A stretch of DNA of 64,000 nucleotides from Stigmatella erecta (GTDB taxonomy: Bacteria; Myxococcota; Myxococcia; Myxococcales; Myxococcaceae): the NCBI RefSeq assembly GCF_900111745.1, contig NZ_FOIJ01000002.1, positions 496,001 through 560,000 of the forward strand. The letters are read 5' to 3'. The translations under genes were made by a program, and so were the position numbers. The notes below the pieces were generated by a model that ran no database searches, was not told the origin of the DNA, and was given only the letters and a program-made list of their open reading frames with translations. Positions 1-9,524 of this stretch are shown here, one piece after another (position 1 is the first letter of the stretch; each line of letters begins with the position of its first letter).

Positions 1-932
1 TCCAGCACGTGCCGCATCACCGTGAGCTGGGTGTTCAGGCCCCGGATGCGGTCCCCGTTGTCCGGGTTCTTGGAGGCCACCCGCTCCTGCACATAGGCGG
101 AGGACACTCCCAGGAAGCGCAGGATGAACCACGCCAGGGCGATGATGGTGAGCGAATAGCTCAGGCGCGCGAAGACGGTCTGCACCGGCTGGGGCAGCAG
201 CAGCAGGGAGGTCCCCACCGCCAGCAGCAGCGCGAAGTACGGCAGCCGCAGCGGGCCCCTTCCGGCCCCCACCAACGCATCGTCCCAGGTGAACTTCGTC
301 CACTTCGCCAGCCGCTGGGTGAAGCCCAGCGTCAGCCGCTCCAGCAGCAGCGACAGCGCCCAGCCCCCCACGAGCACCACGAGCAGCCCCAGCCACTGCC
401 ACGCCTCCAGCCCCAGCACCGTGCGCTTGAAGAAGAAGTCCGGCAGCACCTCCGTGAGCACCGGCCCGTAGGCGCCGAACAACCGGTCCACCTCCTTCAC
501 CGTGGACTCATTGAAGACCCACACCAGCGCACCCCCATTGTCCACCACGCGCTGGACGCGGATGGGCACCTCGGCCCCCTCCAGGGCGATGCTGCCCATC
601 TGATCAAAGCGCGCCTCCTTGGGGTCGCCCTCCGGCTCGGCGCTCAGCAGGGACAGGTCCACGGGCAGCTTGCGGTCCAGGACGAACTTCAACCGGCGGG
701 CCAGCTGGGCCCCGGCGGCCGCCTGCTTGTCACGCGGCAGGTAGTCCAGGTCCAGGTAGTGGGCCGCCACGGCGTAGTTGCCCGCGTGCGCCTCGGCCAG
801 GAAGCCCTTCACCGTGGCTTGAGGGGTCAGCCGGTCCACGGTGGGTGGAGGTGCTCCCAGACCCGCATTGAGGGCCCAGGCGGGGGAGCTGGCGAGGAGC
901 GCCGCGCAAATGGCCAGGAAGGCTCGAGACAT
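1..932 (-). CDS. MscS-like mechanosensitive channel, N-terminal part (truncated by window edge)
   Basis: The reading frame is open from an ATG at 932 to the window edge, giving about 310 residues without a stop. Residues 1-20 form a Sec signal peptide ending in SPAWA. A soluble periplasmic domain of about 150 residues follows, then hydrophobic helices around residues 172-195, 225-245 and 250-275, and an R-x-R-G-L-N-T stretch like the one that precedes the pore helix in MscS relatives. The pore helix and the cytoplasmic vestibule lie outside the window, so the family call rests on architecture and the partial match. It would gate ion and solute release across the inner membrane on membrane tension. 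It is divergent from the response regulator at 1110. Confidence 0.65.
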   Translation of the reverse strand, partial: MSRAFLAICAALLASSPAWALNAGLGAPPPTVDRLTPQATVKGFLAEAHAGNYAVAAHYLDLDYLPRDKQAAAGAQLARRLKFVLDRKLPVDLSLLSAEPEGDPKEARFDQMGSIALEGAEVPIRVQRVVDNGGALVWVFNESTVKEVDRLFGAYGPVLTEVLPDFFFKRTVLGLEAWQWLGLLVVLVGGWALSLLLERLTLGFTQRLAKWTKFTWDDALVGAGRGPLRLPYFALLLAVGTSLLLLPQPVQTVFARLSYSLTIIALAWFILRFLGVSSAYVQERVASKNPDNGDRIRGLNTQLTVMRHVL

Positions 933-1109
933 GGGCGCTTTCCTTACTCGGTTGCCCGGGGGCCGCCACAACCTTCGTTTCGGACGTTGGCCCCTCGACC
1001 GTACGCCCGTGGACACCTGGAAGTGGCCTCACGGGCCCCCCACCGGGAGGAAAGCCGTGGTACCTCGGGAGGCGGATAAGTTAGAACGGAACTCCAAGGG
1101 AAGGGCGCC

Positions 1110-1493
1110 GTGCAAGAGAAGCGAAAGATCCTCCTCATCGACGACAGCGAGATCACCCTCGCCATGGAGAAGGCCGTGCTGGAAGCGCGCGGCTATGAGG
1201 TCATCGCCACCTCGACGCTCATGGAGTTCGAGAAGACGCTCCGGACCTGGCGGCCGGACCTCATCCTCACCGACATCCACATGCCCGAGGCCAAGGGCAC
1301 CGACATCTGCCGCACCCTGAAGAACGAGTACGGCACGCAGGACATCCCCATCATCCTCTTCTCCAGCCTCCCGGACGACGAGCTGGCCAAGCTGGCCGAG
1401 CAGGTGGGCGCCGATGGGTCGCTCTCCAAGGTGAACGGCCTGGAGGCCATGGGCGAGCGCGTGGACGAGCTGGTGCAGAGCATCCTCTGGTGA
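1110..1493 (+). CDS. Single-domain response regulator (CheY-like receiver)
   Basis: This 127-residue protein is one receiver domain with no output domain. The acidic pair D11-D12, phosphoacceptor D55 (in LILTDIHMPE), S85/S86 and K107 (in LSKV) are all present, so phosphorylation should be possible. The start is a GTG preceded by a purine-rich AAGGGAAGGG. Its stop codon overlaps the ATG of the downstream cytochrome lipoprotein (TGATG at 1491-1495), so the two are probably translationally coupled. Stand-alone receivers usually pass phosphate or bind a partner protein; the cognate kinase is not in view. Confidence 0.93.
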   Translation: MQEKRKILLIDDSEITLAMEKAVLEARGYEVIATSTLMEFEKTLRTWRPDLILTDIHMPEAKGTDICRTLKNEYGTQDIPIILFSSLPDDELAKLAEQVGADGSLSKVNGLEAMGERVDELVQSILW

Positions 1494-3019
1494 TGCGGCT
1501 CGTCGCGCTCCTGGCGGTGCTGGCCTGCGGCCTCACGGGGTGCAAGCGCAGCCAGGAGCCCCGCCCCGAGCAAGCCCCCGCGCCGCGGGCGGCCCCGGGC
1601 GCGGTCCTCCTGCTGTCGGCCGACACGCGCGGGTACCTGGGCCCCTGCGGGTGCAGCGAGAACATGCGCGGCGGCATCGCCCGCGCCGCCTGGCAGGTGG
1701 AGGAGGCCCGGAAGGGCGCCCTGCCCCTCCTCTATATCGATGGGGGCGACAGCCTCTTCGGCCACGCCACACTCACCCCCTCCCAGGTGCCCCAGGAGGA
1801 GCTCAAGGCGAAGACGCTCGCGGAGGCGATGAAGCGCATGGGCGTGGCGGTGCGCGCCGCCGGGGAGCTCGACCGGGTGCGGGGCGAGGCCTTCCTCCAG
1901 GGGCTCGGCCTGCCGGAGCTGCCCGCGGGCGCGGTGAAGCTCCTGCCCGCCGGGGACCGGCAGGTGGGCGTGGTGGCCGCCCAGGACGCGGCCCAGCTCG
2001 TCCAGGCCAGCGCCCAGGCGCGCAAGGACGGCGCGGCCTTCGTGGTGGCGCTCTTCCACGGCACGGTGGAGGCCGCCCAGTCGGCGGTGGCCACGCCCGG
2101 CCTCGAGGCGGACCTCGTGCTGTCCACCCACACGGACACCGAGTTCAGCGGCGAGGAGAACCGGCTGGTGCGCGGCACCGTCCCCGTGGTGGGCCTCCAG
2201 AACAAGGGCCGCTCGCTGCTCCGGGTGGACCTCGCCTTCGGCCCTCCGAAAGGCCGGCTGAGCCTCCAGAAGTCCCAGGAGGACGCGGACCGCGAAGTGG
2301 CCCTGCTGGACCAGCGCATGGCCCTGCTCAACAAGGAGATCAACCTTCCGGACGCGGCCCCCGCCCGCAAGCAGCTCCAGCAGGGCAAGCTGGCCGAGCT
2401 GGTGGCGCGCAAGCAGCAACTGCTCACCGCCCCGGTGGCCGCCGCCCAGGGGACGCCTGGCTTCACCCTGCGGTTCCTCCCGCTGGAGGCCACCCTCCCG
2501 GACTCGCCCACCGTGAAGGCCTTGGTGACGGCATATGACCGGGACGTGGGGACCTTGAACCTCGCCTGGGCGAAGGAGCACGGCCAGGACTGCCCGCCCC
2601 CGAAGAAGGGCGAGGCCGCCTTCGTGGGCAATGGCGCCTGCCAGGAGTGCCACGCGGAGGCCTTCCCCGTCTGGGAGAAGTCCAAGCACCACCACGCCTG
2701 GCAGACGCTCGTGGACGTGGGCAAGCAGTTCCACCTCAACTGTGTGGGCTGCCACGTCACCGGCTACGAGCAGCCCGGGGGCGTGTGCCGCCTGGACAAG
2801 GTCTCCGGCCGCGAGGACGTTGGCTGCGAGAGCTGCCACGGCCCCGGCTCCCTCCACGCGGAGGACCCCACGCCCGAGAACGTCGTGGCCAAGCCGGGAC
2901 GCGAGCTGTGCGTCACCTGCCACAACCCGGAGAACTCGCCCCACTTCGACTTCGCCACCTACTTGCCCAAGGTGCTGGGCCCTGGCCACGGGCAGGCCGC
3001 AGCGAAGCCGTCTCCGTGA
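1493..3019 (+). CDS. Exported tetraheme cytochrome c lipoprotein with a UshA-like metallophosphoesterase-related N-domain
   Basis: A lipoprotein signal ends in LTGC near residue 17. Residues about 35-340 resemble the UshA/5'-nucleotidase fold: a strand with ADTRG, a PCGC motif, then GG and a YIDGGD strand. The usual D-x-H metal pair reads D-T-R, so phosphoesterase activity is doubtful. The C-terminal part carries four CxxCH heme-binding motifs at about residues 383 (CQECH), 417 (CVGCH), 445 (CESCH) and 473 (CVTCH), as in cytochrome c554-type multiheme proteins. The mature protein should sit on the periplasmic membrane face and carry electrons; donor and acceptor are unknown. An alternative GTG start lies 3 bp upstream. 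Confidence 0.85.
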   Translation: MRLVALLAVLACGLTGCKRSQEPRPEQAPAPRAAPGAVLLLSADTRGYLGPCGCSENMRGGIARAAWQVEEARKGALPLLYIDGGDSLFGHATLTPSQVPQEELKAKTLAEAMKRMGVAVRAAGELDRVRGEAFLQGLGLPELPAGAVKLLPAGDRQVGVVAAQDAAQLVQASAQARKDGAAFVVALFHGTVEAAQSAVATPGLEADLVLSTHTDTEFSGEENRLVRGTVPVVGLQNKGRSLLRVDLAFGPPKGRLSLQKSQEDADREVALLDQRMALLNKEINLPDAAPARKQLQQGKLAELVARKQQLLTAPVAAAQGTPGFTLRFLPLEATLPDSPTVKALVTAYDRDVGTLNLAWAKEHGQDCPPPKKGEAAFVGNGACQECHAEAFPVWEKSKHHHAWQTLVDVGKQFHLNCVGCHVTGYEQPGGVCRLDKVSGREDVGCESCHGPGSLHAEDPTPENVVAKPGRELCVTCHNPENSPHFDFATYLPKVLGPGHGQAAAKPSP

Positions 3020-3081
3020 AAAAGCCGTCAGTCGCCCCTGTCCCCGGGCGCGAAACCGGCGTCCGGGATGCTGGGCAAGGG

Positions 3082-3132
3082 AACAAGCGGTTGGTCTGCT
3101 TGTTTGACTGTCAAGAAATATCGCGAATACTG
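3082..3132 (+). promoter_or_regulatory. Candidate promoter with adjacent inverted repeat upstream of the lytic transglycosylase
   Basis: AACAAGC (3082-3088) and GCTTGTT (3098-3104) form a perfect 7-bp inverted repeat with a 9-nt loop. The repeat ends in a -35-like TTGACT (3104-3109), followed 17 bp later by ATACTG (3127-3132). The ATG of the downstream gene is 40 bp further on. The repeat could be an operator overlapping the -35 box, or a hairpin ending the preceding transcript, although it lacks a proper U-run. The -10 match is weak. Confidence 0.35.
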
Positions 3133-3171
3133 GCCCCTTCCTGATTCCGGGCCTGCGCCCACCGAGCCGCC

Positions 3172-5100
3172 ATGCCGTCTTTCTGCCTGCTGCTGGTCAC
3201 CCTCGCCTCGGTTCCCGCCACGCCCACGGCGTTGCCGATGCCGCCGCCGCCCCCGGGGATGCGGCTCGTGGCCGCCGAGGCCCGCCCGCAGGCGCTGGAC
3301 GGTGACGACGAGCCCAGGGCCGCCGAGGAGCCCGGGGCCGCCGAGGAGCCCGAGGAGGCCAGCGAAGAGGTGGAGGCCGAGTCCGCCGAGCTCGAGGAGC
3401 TGCGCGCGCTGGAGGGCGCCGAGCTGGACCCGGCCGCCCGCCCCAACGCGGAGGTGTTCCAGTCCCTGCGCCGCCTGGGCTTGGCCAACCCGCTGCGCCA
3501 GCGCATGCTCGACGCGATGGAGGAGGCCACCTTCCGCGAGGACGATGCCCTGCCGGAGATTCCCCTCATCACGGACCTGGCCAGCTTCGATGTGGGGCAG
3601 ATCCGCGACCGGTACGACATCCCCGTGGAGATGCAGCCGCTGGTGGCCCAGTACATCCAGTTCTTCCAGGGCCCGGGCCGCAAGTGGTTCCGCAAGTGGG
3701 TGTCCCGCTCCACGCGCTACCTGCCCATCATGCAGCCCATCCTGGAGGAGAAGGGGCTGCCGCGCGACACGGTGTACCTAGCGATGATCGAAAGCGGCTT
3801 CTCCGCGCACGCCTACTCCTGGGCGCACGCCGCCGGGCCCTGGCAGTTCATCTCCAGCACCGGCAAGCAGTACGGCCTGCGCCAGGACTTCTGGGTGGAT
3901 GAGCGCAGAGACCCCATCAAGGCCACCCACGCGGCCGCCGCGTACCTCAAGCAGCTGCACCGCGAGCTGGGCCACTGGTACCTCGCCTGGGCGGGCTACA
4001 ACACTGGCGGCGGACGGGTGCGGCGGCTGATGGAGCGCCATGGCACCTCCGACTTCTGGACCCTGTCCGAGGGCCGGGGCTTCGCCCAGGAGACGAAGCA
4101 CTACGTGCCCAAGCTCATCGCCGCGGCGCTCATCGCCAAGCACCCGGCCGCCTTCGGCTTCCGCGAGGAGGAGTTCGAGTACGAGCCGCCCCTGGCCTAC
4201 GACGAGGTGCCGCTGGTGGACGCCACGGACCTGGACGCCGTGGCCCGCGCCGCCGGGGTGCCCGTCAAGGACGTGTACGACTTGAACCCGGAGCTGAAGC
4301 GCTGGTGCACCCCGCCGGCCTCCGAGAAGGCGCCCTACCTGTTGCGGCTGCCCCAGGGCACCGGGCCGAAGTTCGCCGAGAACTTCAAGGCGCTCGCCCC
4401 CAACGAGCGGCTCACCTTCCGCATCCACAAGATCCGGCGCGGCGACACGCTCTCCCGCATCGCCCAGGCCTACGGCAGCGCGCCGGAGGCCATCCTCCAG
4501 TTCAACCGCCTCAAGAACGCGCGCGCCCTGCGCGTCAACGGCGAGCTGGCCATCCCCGTGCCCGGCGGGCGCGGCAGCGTGACGGCGCTGGAGCGCCACG
4601 TGGTGCAGGCGCGCCGCAGCGGCGTGAAGGCCCTGCGCCCCGAGGAGGAGATTCCCGCCGGCACCCCGAGCGCCCCCGTGGCCACCGGCCCCATCAAGAC
4701 GGAAGTCATCAACGGCCGCACCCGCGTCACCTACGGCGTGCAGTCCGGTGACAACCTGTGGGCCATCGCCCAGCGCTTCCACGTCACCGTGGAGGACCTG
4801 CGCGCGTGGAACGAGCTGCCCCGGCGCAAGCGCGGGCTCCAGGTGGGCACCCTCATCCAGGTGTTCCCCGGCACCCCGCCCGCCCAGGTCCAGGAGCGCG
4901 CGGGCACGGTGGTGGCCACCCACACCGTGTCCCAGGCCCCGGCCTCCCGCCCCGGCGTGCACACGCTGGCGGCCGGCGAGACGCTCTGGTCCGTGGCCCA
5001 GCGCTACGGCGTCAGCGTGGAGGACATCAAGCGGTGGAACCACATCAAGGACCACCGCGCCGTTCCCGCGGGCAAGCAGCTCCAGGTGGCCGCGCCCTGA
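3172..5100 (+). CDS. mltD: Membrane-bound lytic murein transglycosylase with three LysM domains (MltD-like)
   Basis: The 642-residue protein begins with a short signal-like segment and an acidic, Ala/Glu-rich linker. An SLT lysozyme-like domain occupies about residues 165-340, with the catalytic glutamate in AMIESGFS near 206 and the AGPWQF and AGYNTGGG motifs of MltD-type enzymes. Three LysM repeats follow at about 417-465, 520-566 and 595-640, each containing a GDTL/GDNL/GETL turn. It should cleave the MurNAc-GlcNAc bond of peptidoglycan to give 1,6-anhydro ends, with the LysM domains holding it to the wall. The call rests on domain order; no classical lipobox is evident, so membrane attachment is uncertain. 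Confidence 0.93.
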   Translation: MPSFCLLLVTLASVPATPTALPMPPPPPGMRLVAAEARPQALDGDDEPRAAEEPGAAEEPEEASEEVEAESAELEELRALEGAELDPAARPNAEVFQSLRRLGLANPLRQRMLDAMEEATFREDDALPEIPLITDLASFDVGQIRDRYDIPVEMQPLVAQYIQFFQGPGRKWFRKWVSRSTRYLPIMQPILEEKGLPRDTVYLAMIESGFSAHAYSWAHAAGPWQFISSTGKQYGLRQDFWVDERRDPIKATHAAAAYLKQLHRELGHWYLAWAGYNTGGGRVRRLMERHGTSDFWTLSEGRGFAQETKHYVPKLIAAALIAKHPAAFGFREEEFEYEPPLAYDEVPLVDATDLDAVARAAGVPVKDVYDLNPELKRWCTPPASEKAPYLLRLPQGTGPKFAENFKALAPNERLTFRIHKIRRGDTLSRIAQAYGSAPEAILQFNRLKNARALRVNGELAIPVPGGRGSVTALERHVVQARRSGVKALRPEEEIPAGTPSAPVATGPIKTEVINGRTRVTYGVQSGDNLWAIAQRFHVTVEDLRAWNELPRRKRGLQVGTLIQVFPGTPPAQVQERAGTVVATHTVSQAPASRPGVHTLAAGETLWSVAQRYGVSVEDIKRWNHIKDHRAVPAGKQLQVAAP

Positions 5101-5121
5101 GGCGCGGCGCCCCGGGGCCCC

Positions 5122-6879
5122 TCACTGCTCTTCGAGCAGCATCTTCAGCTCACGCACCCGGCGGGTGATGCTGTCGCGGTCGAGCTGGCGCAGCGGCTCG
5201 GGCAGCAGCTCGCGGCTGGTGCACTCCTGCACCGCCACCAGGTTCTGGAGTTCGATCTCCAGCGGGTAGCTGGGCGGCACGAAGTCCGCCAGCACCGCCT
5301 TCAGATCCTCCTCCGTCACCTCTTCCCGGCCGGCCGTGAGCGCGCGGAACTTCGAGCGCACCATCACCGCCTCGATGTCCGCGCCGCTGAGCTGGCTGGC
5401 GTGCTCCGGCAGCAGCTTCGAGAAGGAGGCCACCGGCACGCTGACGCCCGTCTTCTTCTGCATCACCTGGAAGAGCTCGTCGCGCTCGGCCTCGGTGGAC
5501 GGGTAGAAGAGCGCCAGGTGCTCCTCGGCGCGCCCCTGCCGCTTCAGGTCGATGGGCAGCAGGTCCGGCCGGGCCGTCATCAGGAACCAGACAATCTTGC
5601 CGCGGTACTGCGTGTTGCCCATGAAGGACGCGATGGAGCCGAACACGCGGCTGCTCGTGCCCGAGTCCCCGCCGGAGTCGCGGTTGCCCAGGAACGTGTC
5701 CGCCTCGTCCACCATCACCGCCACGGGCCACAGCGCCTTGAGCAGCGTGAAGATGCGCTCCAGGTTCGCCTCCGTCACGCCCTGCCACTGGCTGCGGAAG
5801 TTGAGGAACTTCACCACGGGGATGCCGATCTCCCCGGCGAAGCACGACACGAGGAACGTCTTGCCCGTGCCCACCGGGCCGCTGATGAGGTAGCCCATGG
5901 GCATCACCTCGTTGCGGCCCTTCTTCAGCGCGTTGGCCGCGGCCCTCAGCATCTCCTTCGCCTTGGCGTGCCCCGCCACGGCATCCAGCGTGTGCGCAGG
6001 CTCGATGAACTCCAGGAGCCCGTGGCACTCCGCCTGGATGAGCTCCTTCTTCTTCTCCTTGAGCAGCTCCGGGGTGATGCGCACCTCGCGCTCCAGCGCC
6101 TCGGTGAGCACCCGGTCCAGGTTGATGCGCGACAGGCCCGCGGTCATCTTCGCCAGCGCCGGCAGCGCCACGTCCGAGATGGACTGGAGCCGCTTGCCCT
6201 CCAGCTTCGAGCGCACGTAGTCCAGCCGCTCCTCCTCCAGGGGCAGCGGCAGCTCGATGGGCGCCACGTACGGGTTGCGGGCGATGCGCGGGGAGATGTC
6301 CGAGAGGTTCTCCGCCAGGAGCACCACGGAGATGTCGTTGGCCAGGAACTGCGGGTCGTGCGCCCACTTGTCCAGCGTGGCCACCACGAACCGGTCCTCC
6401 GAGGACAGGTGGCTCATCTCCCCACCGGGCACCAGCGTCTCGGCGAAGTCGATGACGAGCGCGATGGACTTGCCCTCGCTCAGGCGCAGCCGCAGGAAGT
6501 TCTCCAGAATCTGCAGCGCCCGGCCCGGATCCCTCGGCAGCGACTTGGCGTAGTCGGTGCCGTAGAGCGCGTCGTAGCCCGCCATGGCCCGCTGCAAGTC
6601 CTTCTGCGTCTCCGGCGCGGCGGCGCGGATGCCCGAGGACCGGTCATAGAAGATGACGTGGTCCCTCCCGCCGAACAGCTCCTCGGAGAGGAACGTCTTG
6701 AGGGTGCCGAACTCCCGGCCACCCTCCTCCGAGGTGAGGGGCTGCAAGTCCCTCACCGAGCCGTAGAGCAGGAAGGTGCAGACCGTCTTCGTGTAGTACT
6801 TCTGGGCGAGCTTCTGGGCCCAGCGCGGCAGATCCGCGAGTGGATCCGCCTTGCTGCTCTTGCGTGTTTTGGTCGTCAC
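5122..6879 (-). CDS. AAA family ATPase
   Basis: The protein has about 585 residues when started at the GTG at 6879, which has GGAGG 11 nt upstream; an ATG at 6924 would add 15 unconvincing residues. The N-terminal half (about 1-290) looks like a degenerate ATPase-like region with a LVIDFAE strand but no clear P-loop. The C-terminal half carries Walker A GPVGTGKTF near 333, Walker B AVMVDEAD near 386, and an arginine-finger-like RQGR region. It lies 64 bp downstream of the Ser/Thr kinase gene and may be co-transcribed with it. The remodelled substrate cannot be named from sequence. Confidence 0.85.
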   Translation of the reverse strand: MTTKTRKSSKADPLADLPRWAQKLAQKYYTKTVCTFLLYGSVRDLQPLTSEEGGREFGTLKTFLSEELFGGRDHVIFYDRSSGIRAAAPETQKDLQRAMAGYDALYGTDYAKSLPRDPGRALQILENFLRLRLSEGKSIALVIDFAETLVPGGEMSHLSSEDRFVVATLDKWAHDPQFLANDISVVLLAENLSDISPRIARNPYVAPIELPLPLEEERLDYVRSKLEGKRLQSISDVALPALAKMTAGLSRINLDRVLTEALEREVRITPELLKEKKKELIQAECHGLLEFIEPAHTLDAVAGHAKAKEMLRAAANALKKGRNEVMPMGYLISGPVGTGKTFLVSCFAGEIGIPVVKFLNFRSQWQGVTEANLERIFTLLKALWPVAVMVDEADTFLGNRDSGGDSGTSSRVFGSIASFMGNTQYRGKIVWFLMTARPDLLPIDLKRQGRAEEHLALFYPSTEAERDELFQVMQKKTGVSVPVASFSKLLPEHASQLSGADIEAVMVRSKFRALTAGREEVTEEDLKAVLADFVPPSYPLEIELQNLVAVQECTSRELLPEPLRQLDRDSITRRVRELKMLLEEQ

Positions 6880-6943
6880 GGACGAATGTCCCTCCGCCCC
6901 ACCGAGTGGGGCCCCCACGCCCACCGGGAACGGATGGGCGTGG

Positions 6944-9418
6944 CTACCTGCACCCCGGTTGTTTCCGCAGGGTCCCCTTCAACAGCGCCTGGGACTCGCC
7001 CGCGGCGGGCGCGGTCACCGCCACGGGGGTGTCCTGGAAGCAGCGCAGGCGCAGCATCACCTGCTTGACGTTGGGTGGCAGCTCGATGTCCGCGGGCGTG
7101 TTTCCCCAGGACTTGCCGCTGGCCATGATGCTGGCCCCCGCGGGCTCGGACTCCACCCGGACATTCACCAACTGGGACTTCAGCTGCTCGGACACCTCCA
7201 GGAGGTTGGAGCCATCGGGCGGCTGGTAGGACTTCGTGACGGGCTCGTGGCCCGGGGCACTCACCTCGATGGACAGGGGCCCGTTGAAGGCCATCTCGAA
7301 CGAGAGCGCGGTGCTGCCCTGCGGGCGGAGCACCTTGCCGTTCACCTTCACCTCCGCGTCCCGGGGCTGGGTGGACAGCACGATGAAGCCCTTGCGCTCC
7401 ATGGCCTCGAGCGCCGCGGCCACGCGCGTCACCTGCGTGCCCTCGGTGACCGTGACCGTCTGGGTGAAGGCCTTGTAGCCCTCCGCGCTGACCATCACCA
7501 CCACGGGGCCCGCAGGCATCTGCTGGAGGATGTCCCCGGTGGTGGAGGCCACCGGCTCGCCGTTGAGGGACACCTTGGCCGTGGCGCGCACCGCGGCCGG
7601 CAGCTCCACCATGATGAAGCCCAGGGCGGGCTTGGACGGCATCAGCAGCACCACCAGCAGGAGGATCAGCGCGACCGCCGCGCCCCCTGCGCCCAGGAAC
7701 AGCACCTTGCGGTTGCCGCCCATGGTGTTGAGGTCCGTGGAGTGCTCGGCCGACTTGGGCTCCGGGGGCAGCGCGGGCGCGGGCCGGGGCGCATGGCCCG
7801 CCGCCCCCAGCACGGGCGGCTCGCCGCGGGCAATGCGCGGCAGCCCATCCGAGCCCCGGCCCTGACGCGCGGACGGCGGGGACTCCTGGCCAGGCGGCGT
7901 CACCAGGGGCATGCCAATCATGGAGGCGCGCACCTGCACGCTGGGCGGCGAGGACACCGGGGGCAGGTTCGGCATCGAGGGCGCGCGCGGCATGGGCGGG
8001 TGCGTGGACGGCGGCGGCCCGATGACGGCCGTCTTGCCGGTGCTCGGCTCCTCGCCCTCGCCCAGCCGCTGGGCCGCGGGGGTCTCCAGCGGCGTGATGG
8101 CGCGCCCCACGGCGCCCGGCATCGTGGTGGGCTCCTCGGCGTCGTCGAAGTACTCCCCGGGCGACACCAGCATCGTCGCCACGCCCTCGTCGTCCTTGGG
8201 CGCGGGCACCGCCGCGGCGGCCGTCAGCTTGGGCAGCGCGGTGAGCGAGGCGGTGCGGCGGATGCCGCCGGCGGCCGTGAGGTTCGGGTTCGAGGGGGGG
8301 TGGATGGCCTTGGGGGGCTCCAGCGGCGCGAGGCTCGGCGGCGCGGTGGGCGCCGGTTGCACCACGGGCGCGGCCGCGGGCGCGGCGCCCGTGAAACCCG
8401 CCTCGATGGCGGCCAGCATGCCGTCGGGCGGCTTGATGGTGGAGTACTCCGTCAGCCGCTGCTTCTCGCGCTCCACCTCTTCGGCGAACGTGGACTTCAT
8501 GTACTGCATGAGGTCCTTGCGGCCGAAGATGGTCTCGCTGGTGATGAGGAAGCGCTGCAGGTCGTCGCCCAGCTCGCTGGCGTACTGGTAGCGCTCGTCC
8601 ACGTCCCGGGCGAGCGCCTTGAGGACGATCTTCTCCAGGTTCTCCGGGATGCGGCGGTTGTAGGTGGACGGCGGGGCCACCTCCGCCTTGCGCACCTTCT
8701 CCAGCACCGAGAAGTCGCTCTCGCCCACGAACAGGCGCTCGCCGGTGAGCATCTCGTAGAGGCACACGCCGATGGCGAATACGTCCGAGCGGCGGTCCAG
8801 GGGCAGGCCGCGGATCTGCTCCGGGCTCATGTAGCCGAACTTGCCCTTGAGGATGCCCGCCTGCGTCTTGGTCGCCTTGCCCGCGGCCTTGGCGATGCCG
8901 AAGTCGATGACCTTCACCTCACCCTCGTAGGACACGAGGATGTTCTGCGGCGAGATGTCGCGGTGGACGATGTTCATGTCCCGCCCCATCCCGTCCTTCT
9001 TCCGGTGGGCGTAGTCCAGCCCCTCGCACATCTTCGACACGCAGTAGGCCACGAGCGGGATCGGCGCCGGCTCGCCCTTCTTGCGGCAGCGGTCGAAGAT
9101 GGCCCGCATGTCCTTGCCGGGGATGTACTCCATCGCGATGAAGTAGCTGCTGGAGATCTGCCCCAGCTCGAAGATCTGCCCGATGTTGGCGTGCGTCAGC
9201 TGGACGCTGATCTTCGCCTCATCGATGAACATCGAGATGAACTCGTCGTCCTCGGCGATGTTCGGGAGGATGCGCTTGATGGCCACGAGCCGCTCGAAGC
9301 CACTGGCTCCGAATTGCTTGCCGCGCCACACCTCCGCCATGCCGCCAATGTTGATGCGGTCAAGAAGCAGGTACTTCCCAAATGGGATGGGCTGGCGCTT
9401 GGGTTGGCTTGTCGTCAC
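6944..9418 (-). CDS. Membrane-anchored Ser/Thr protein kinase with C-terminal PEGA-like repeats
   Basis: This is an 824-residue Hanks-type kinase. The kinase domain (about 14-290) has a glycine loop (NIGGMAEVWRG), the VAIK lysine, the catalytic loop VHRDISPQN near 147 and DFG in VIDFGIAKA near 168. A long Pro/Ala-rich linker leads to a single transmembrane helix at about 571-593. The extracytoplasmic part (about 600-820) contains repeated beta-rich PEGA-like units such as GFIMVELPAA, GFIVLSTQPRDAEV and VRVESEPAGASI. It fits the large myxobacterial family of receptor-like kinases that sense an envelope signal. The substrate is unknown. Confidence 0.95.
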   Translation of the reverse strand: MTTSQPKRQPIPFGKYLLLDRINIGGMAEVWRGKQFGASGFERLVAIKRILPNIAEDDEFISMFIDEAKISVQLTHANIGQIFELGQISSSYFIAMEYIPGKDMRAIFDRCRKKGEPAPIPLVAYCVSKMCEGLDYAHRKKDGMGRDMNIVHRDISPQNILVSYEGEVKVIDFGIAKAAGKATKTQAGILKGKFGYMSPEQIRGLPLDRRSDVFAIGVCLYEMLTGERLFVGESDFSVLEKVRKAEVAPPSTYNRRIPENLEKIVLKALARDVDERYQYASELGDDLQRFLITSETIFGRKDLMQYMKSTFAEEVEREKQRLTEYSTIKPPDGMLAAIEAGFTGAAPAAAPVVQPAPTAPPSLAPLEPPKAIHPPSNPNLTAAGGIRRTASLTALPKLTAAAAVPAPKDDEGVATMLVSPGEYFDDAEEPTTMPGAVGRAITPLETPAAQRLGEGEEPSTGKTAVIGPPPSTHPPMPRAPSMPNLPPVSSPPSVQVRASMIGMPLVTPPGQESPPSARQGRGSDGLPRIARGEPPVLGAAGHAPRPAPALPPEPKSAEHSTDLNTMGGNRKVLFLGAGGAAVALILLLVVLLMPSKPALGFIMVELPAAVRATAKVSLNGEPVASTTGDILQQMPAGPVVVMVSAEGYKAFTQTVTVTEGTQVTRVAAALEAMERKGFIVLSTQPRDAEVKVNGKVLRPQGSTALSFEMAFNGPLSIEVSAPGHEPVTKSYQPPDGSNLLEVSEQLKSQLVNVRVESEPAGASIMASGKSWGNTPADIELPPNVKQVMLRLRCFQDTPVAVTAPAAGESQALLKGTLRKQPGCR

Positions 9419-9524
9419 GAGATTCGAGGGTCTCGGGTTTGGAAGGAGGCGAGCCTATCGACCGCGCCTCCATAGGGTCAACCATGGGGCCACCCCTTCC
9501 AGAACAAGGCAAGCAGGCTTCCGG

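Noticed and set aside
6851-9475. Long plus-strand open frame of 874 codons opposite the Ser/Thr kinase
   Set aside because: It is Arg/His/Gly/Leu-rich, has no domain, and lies antisense to a clear kinase. High GC content makes such mirror frames common here.
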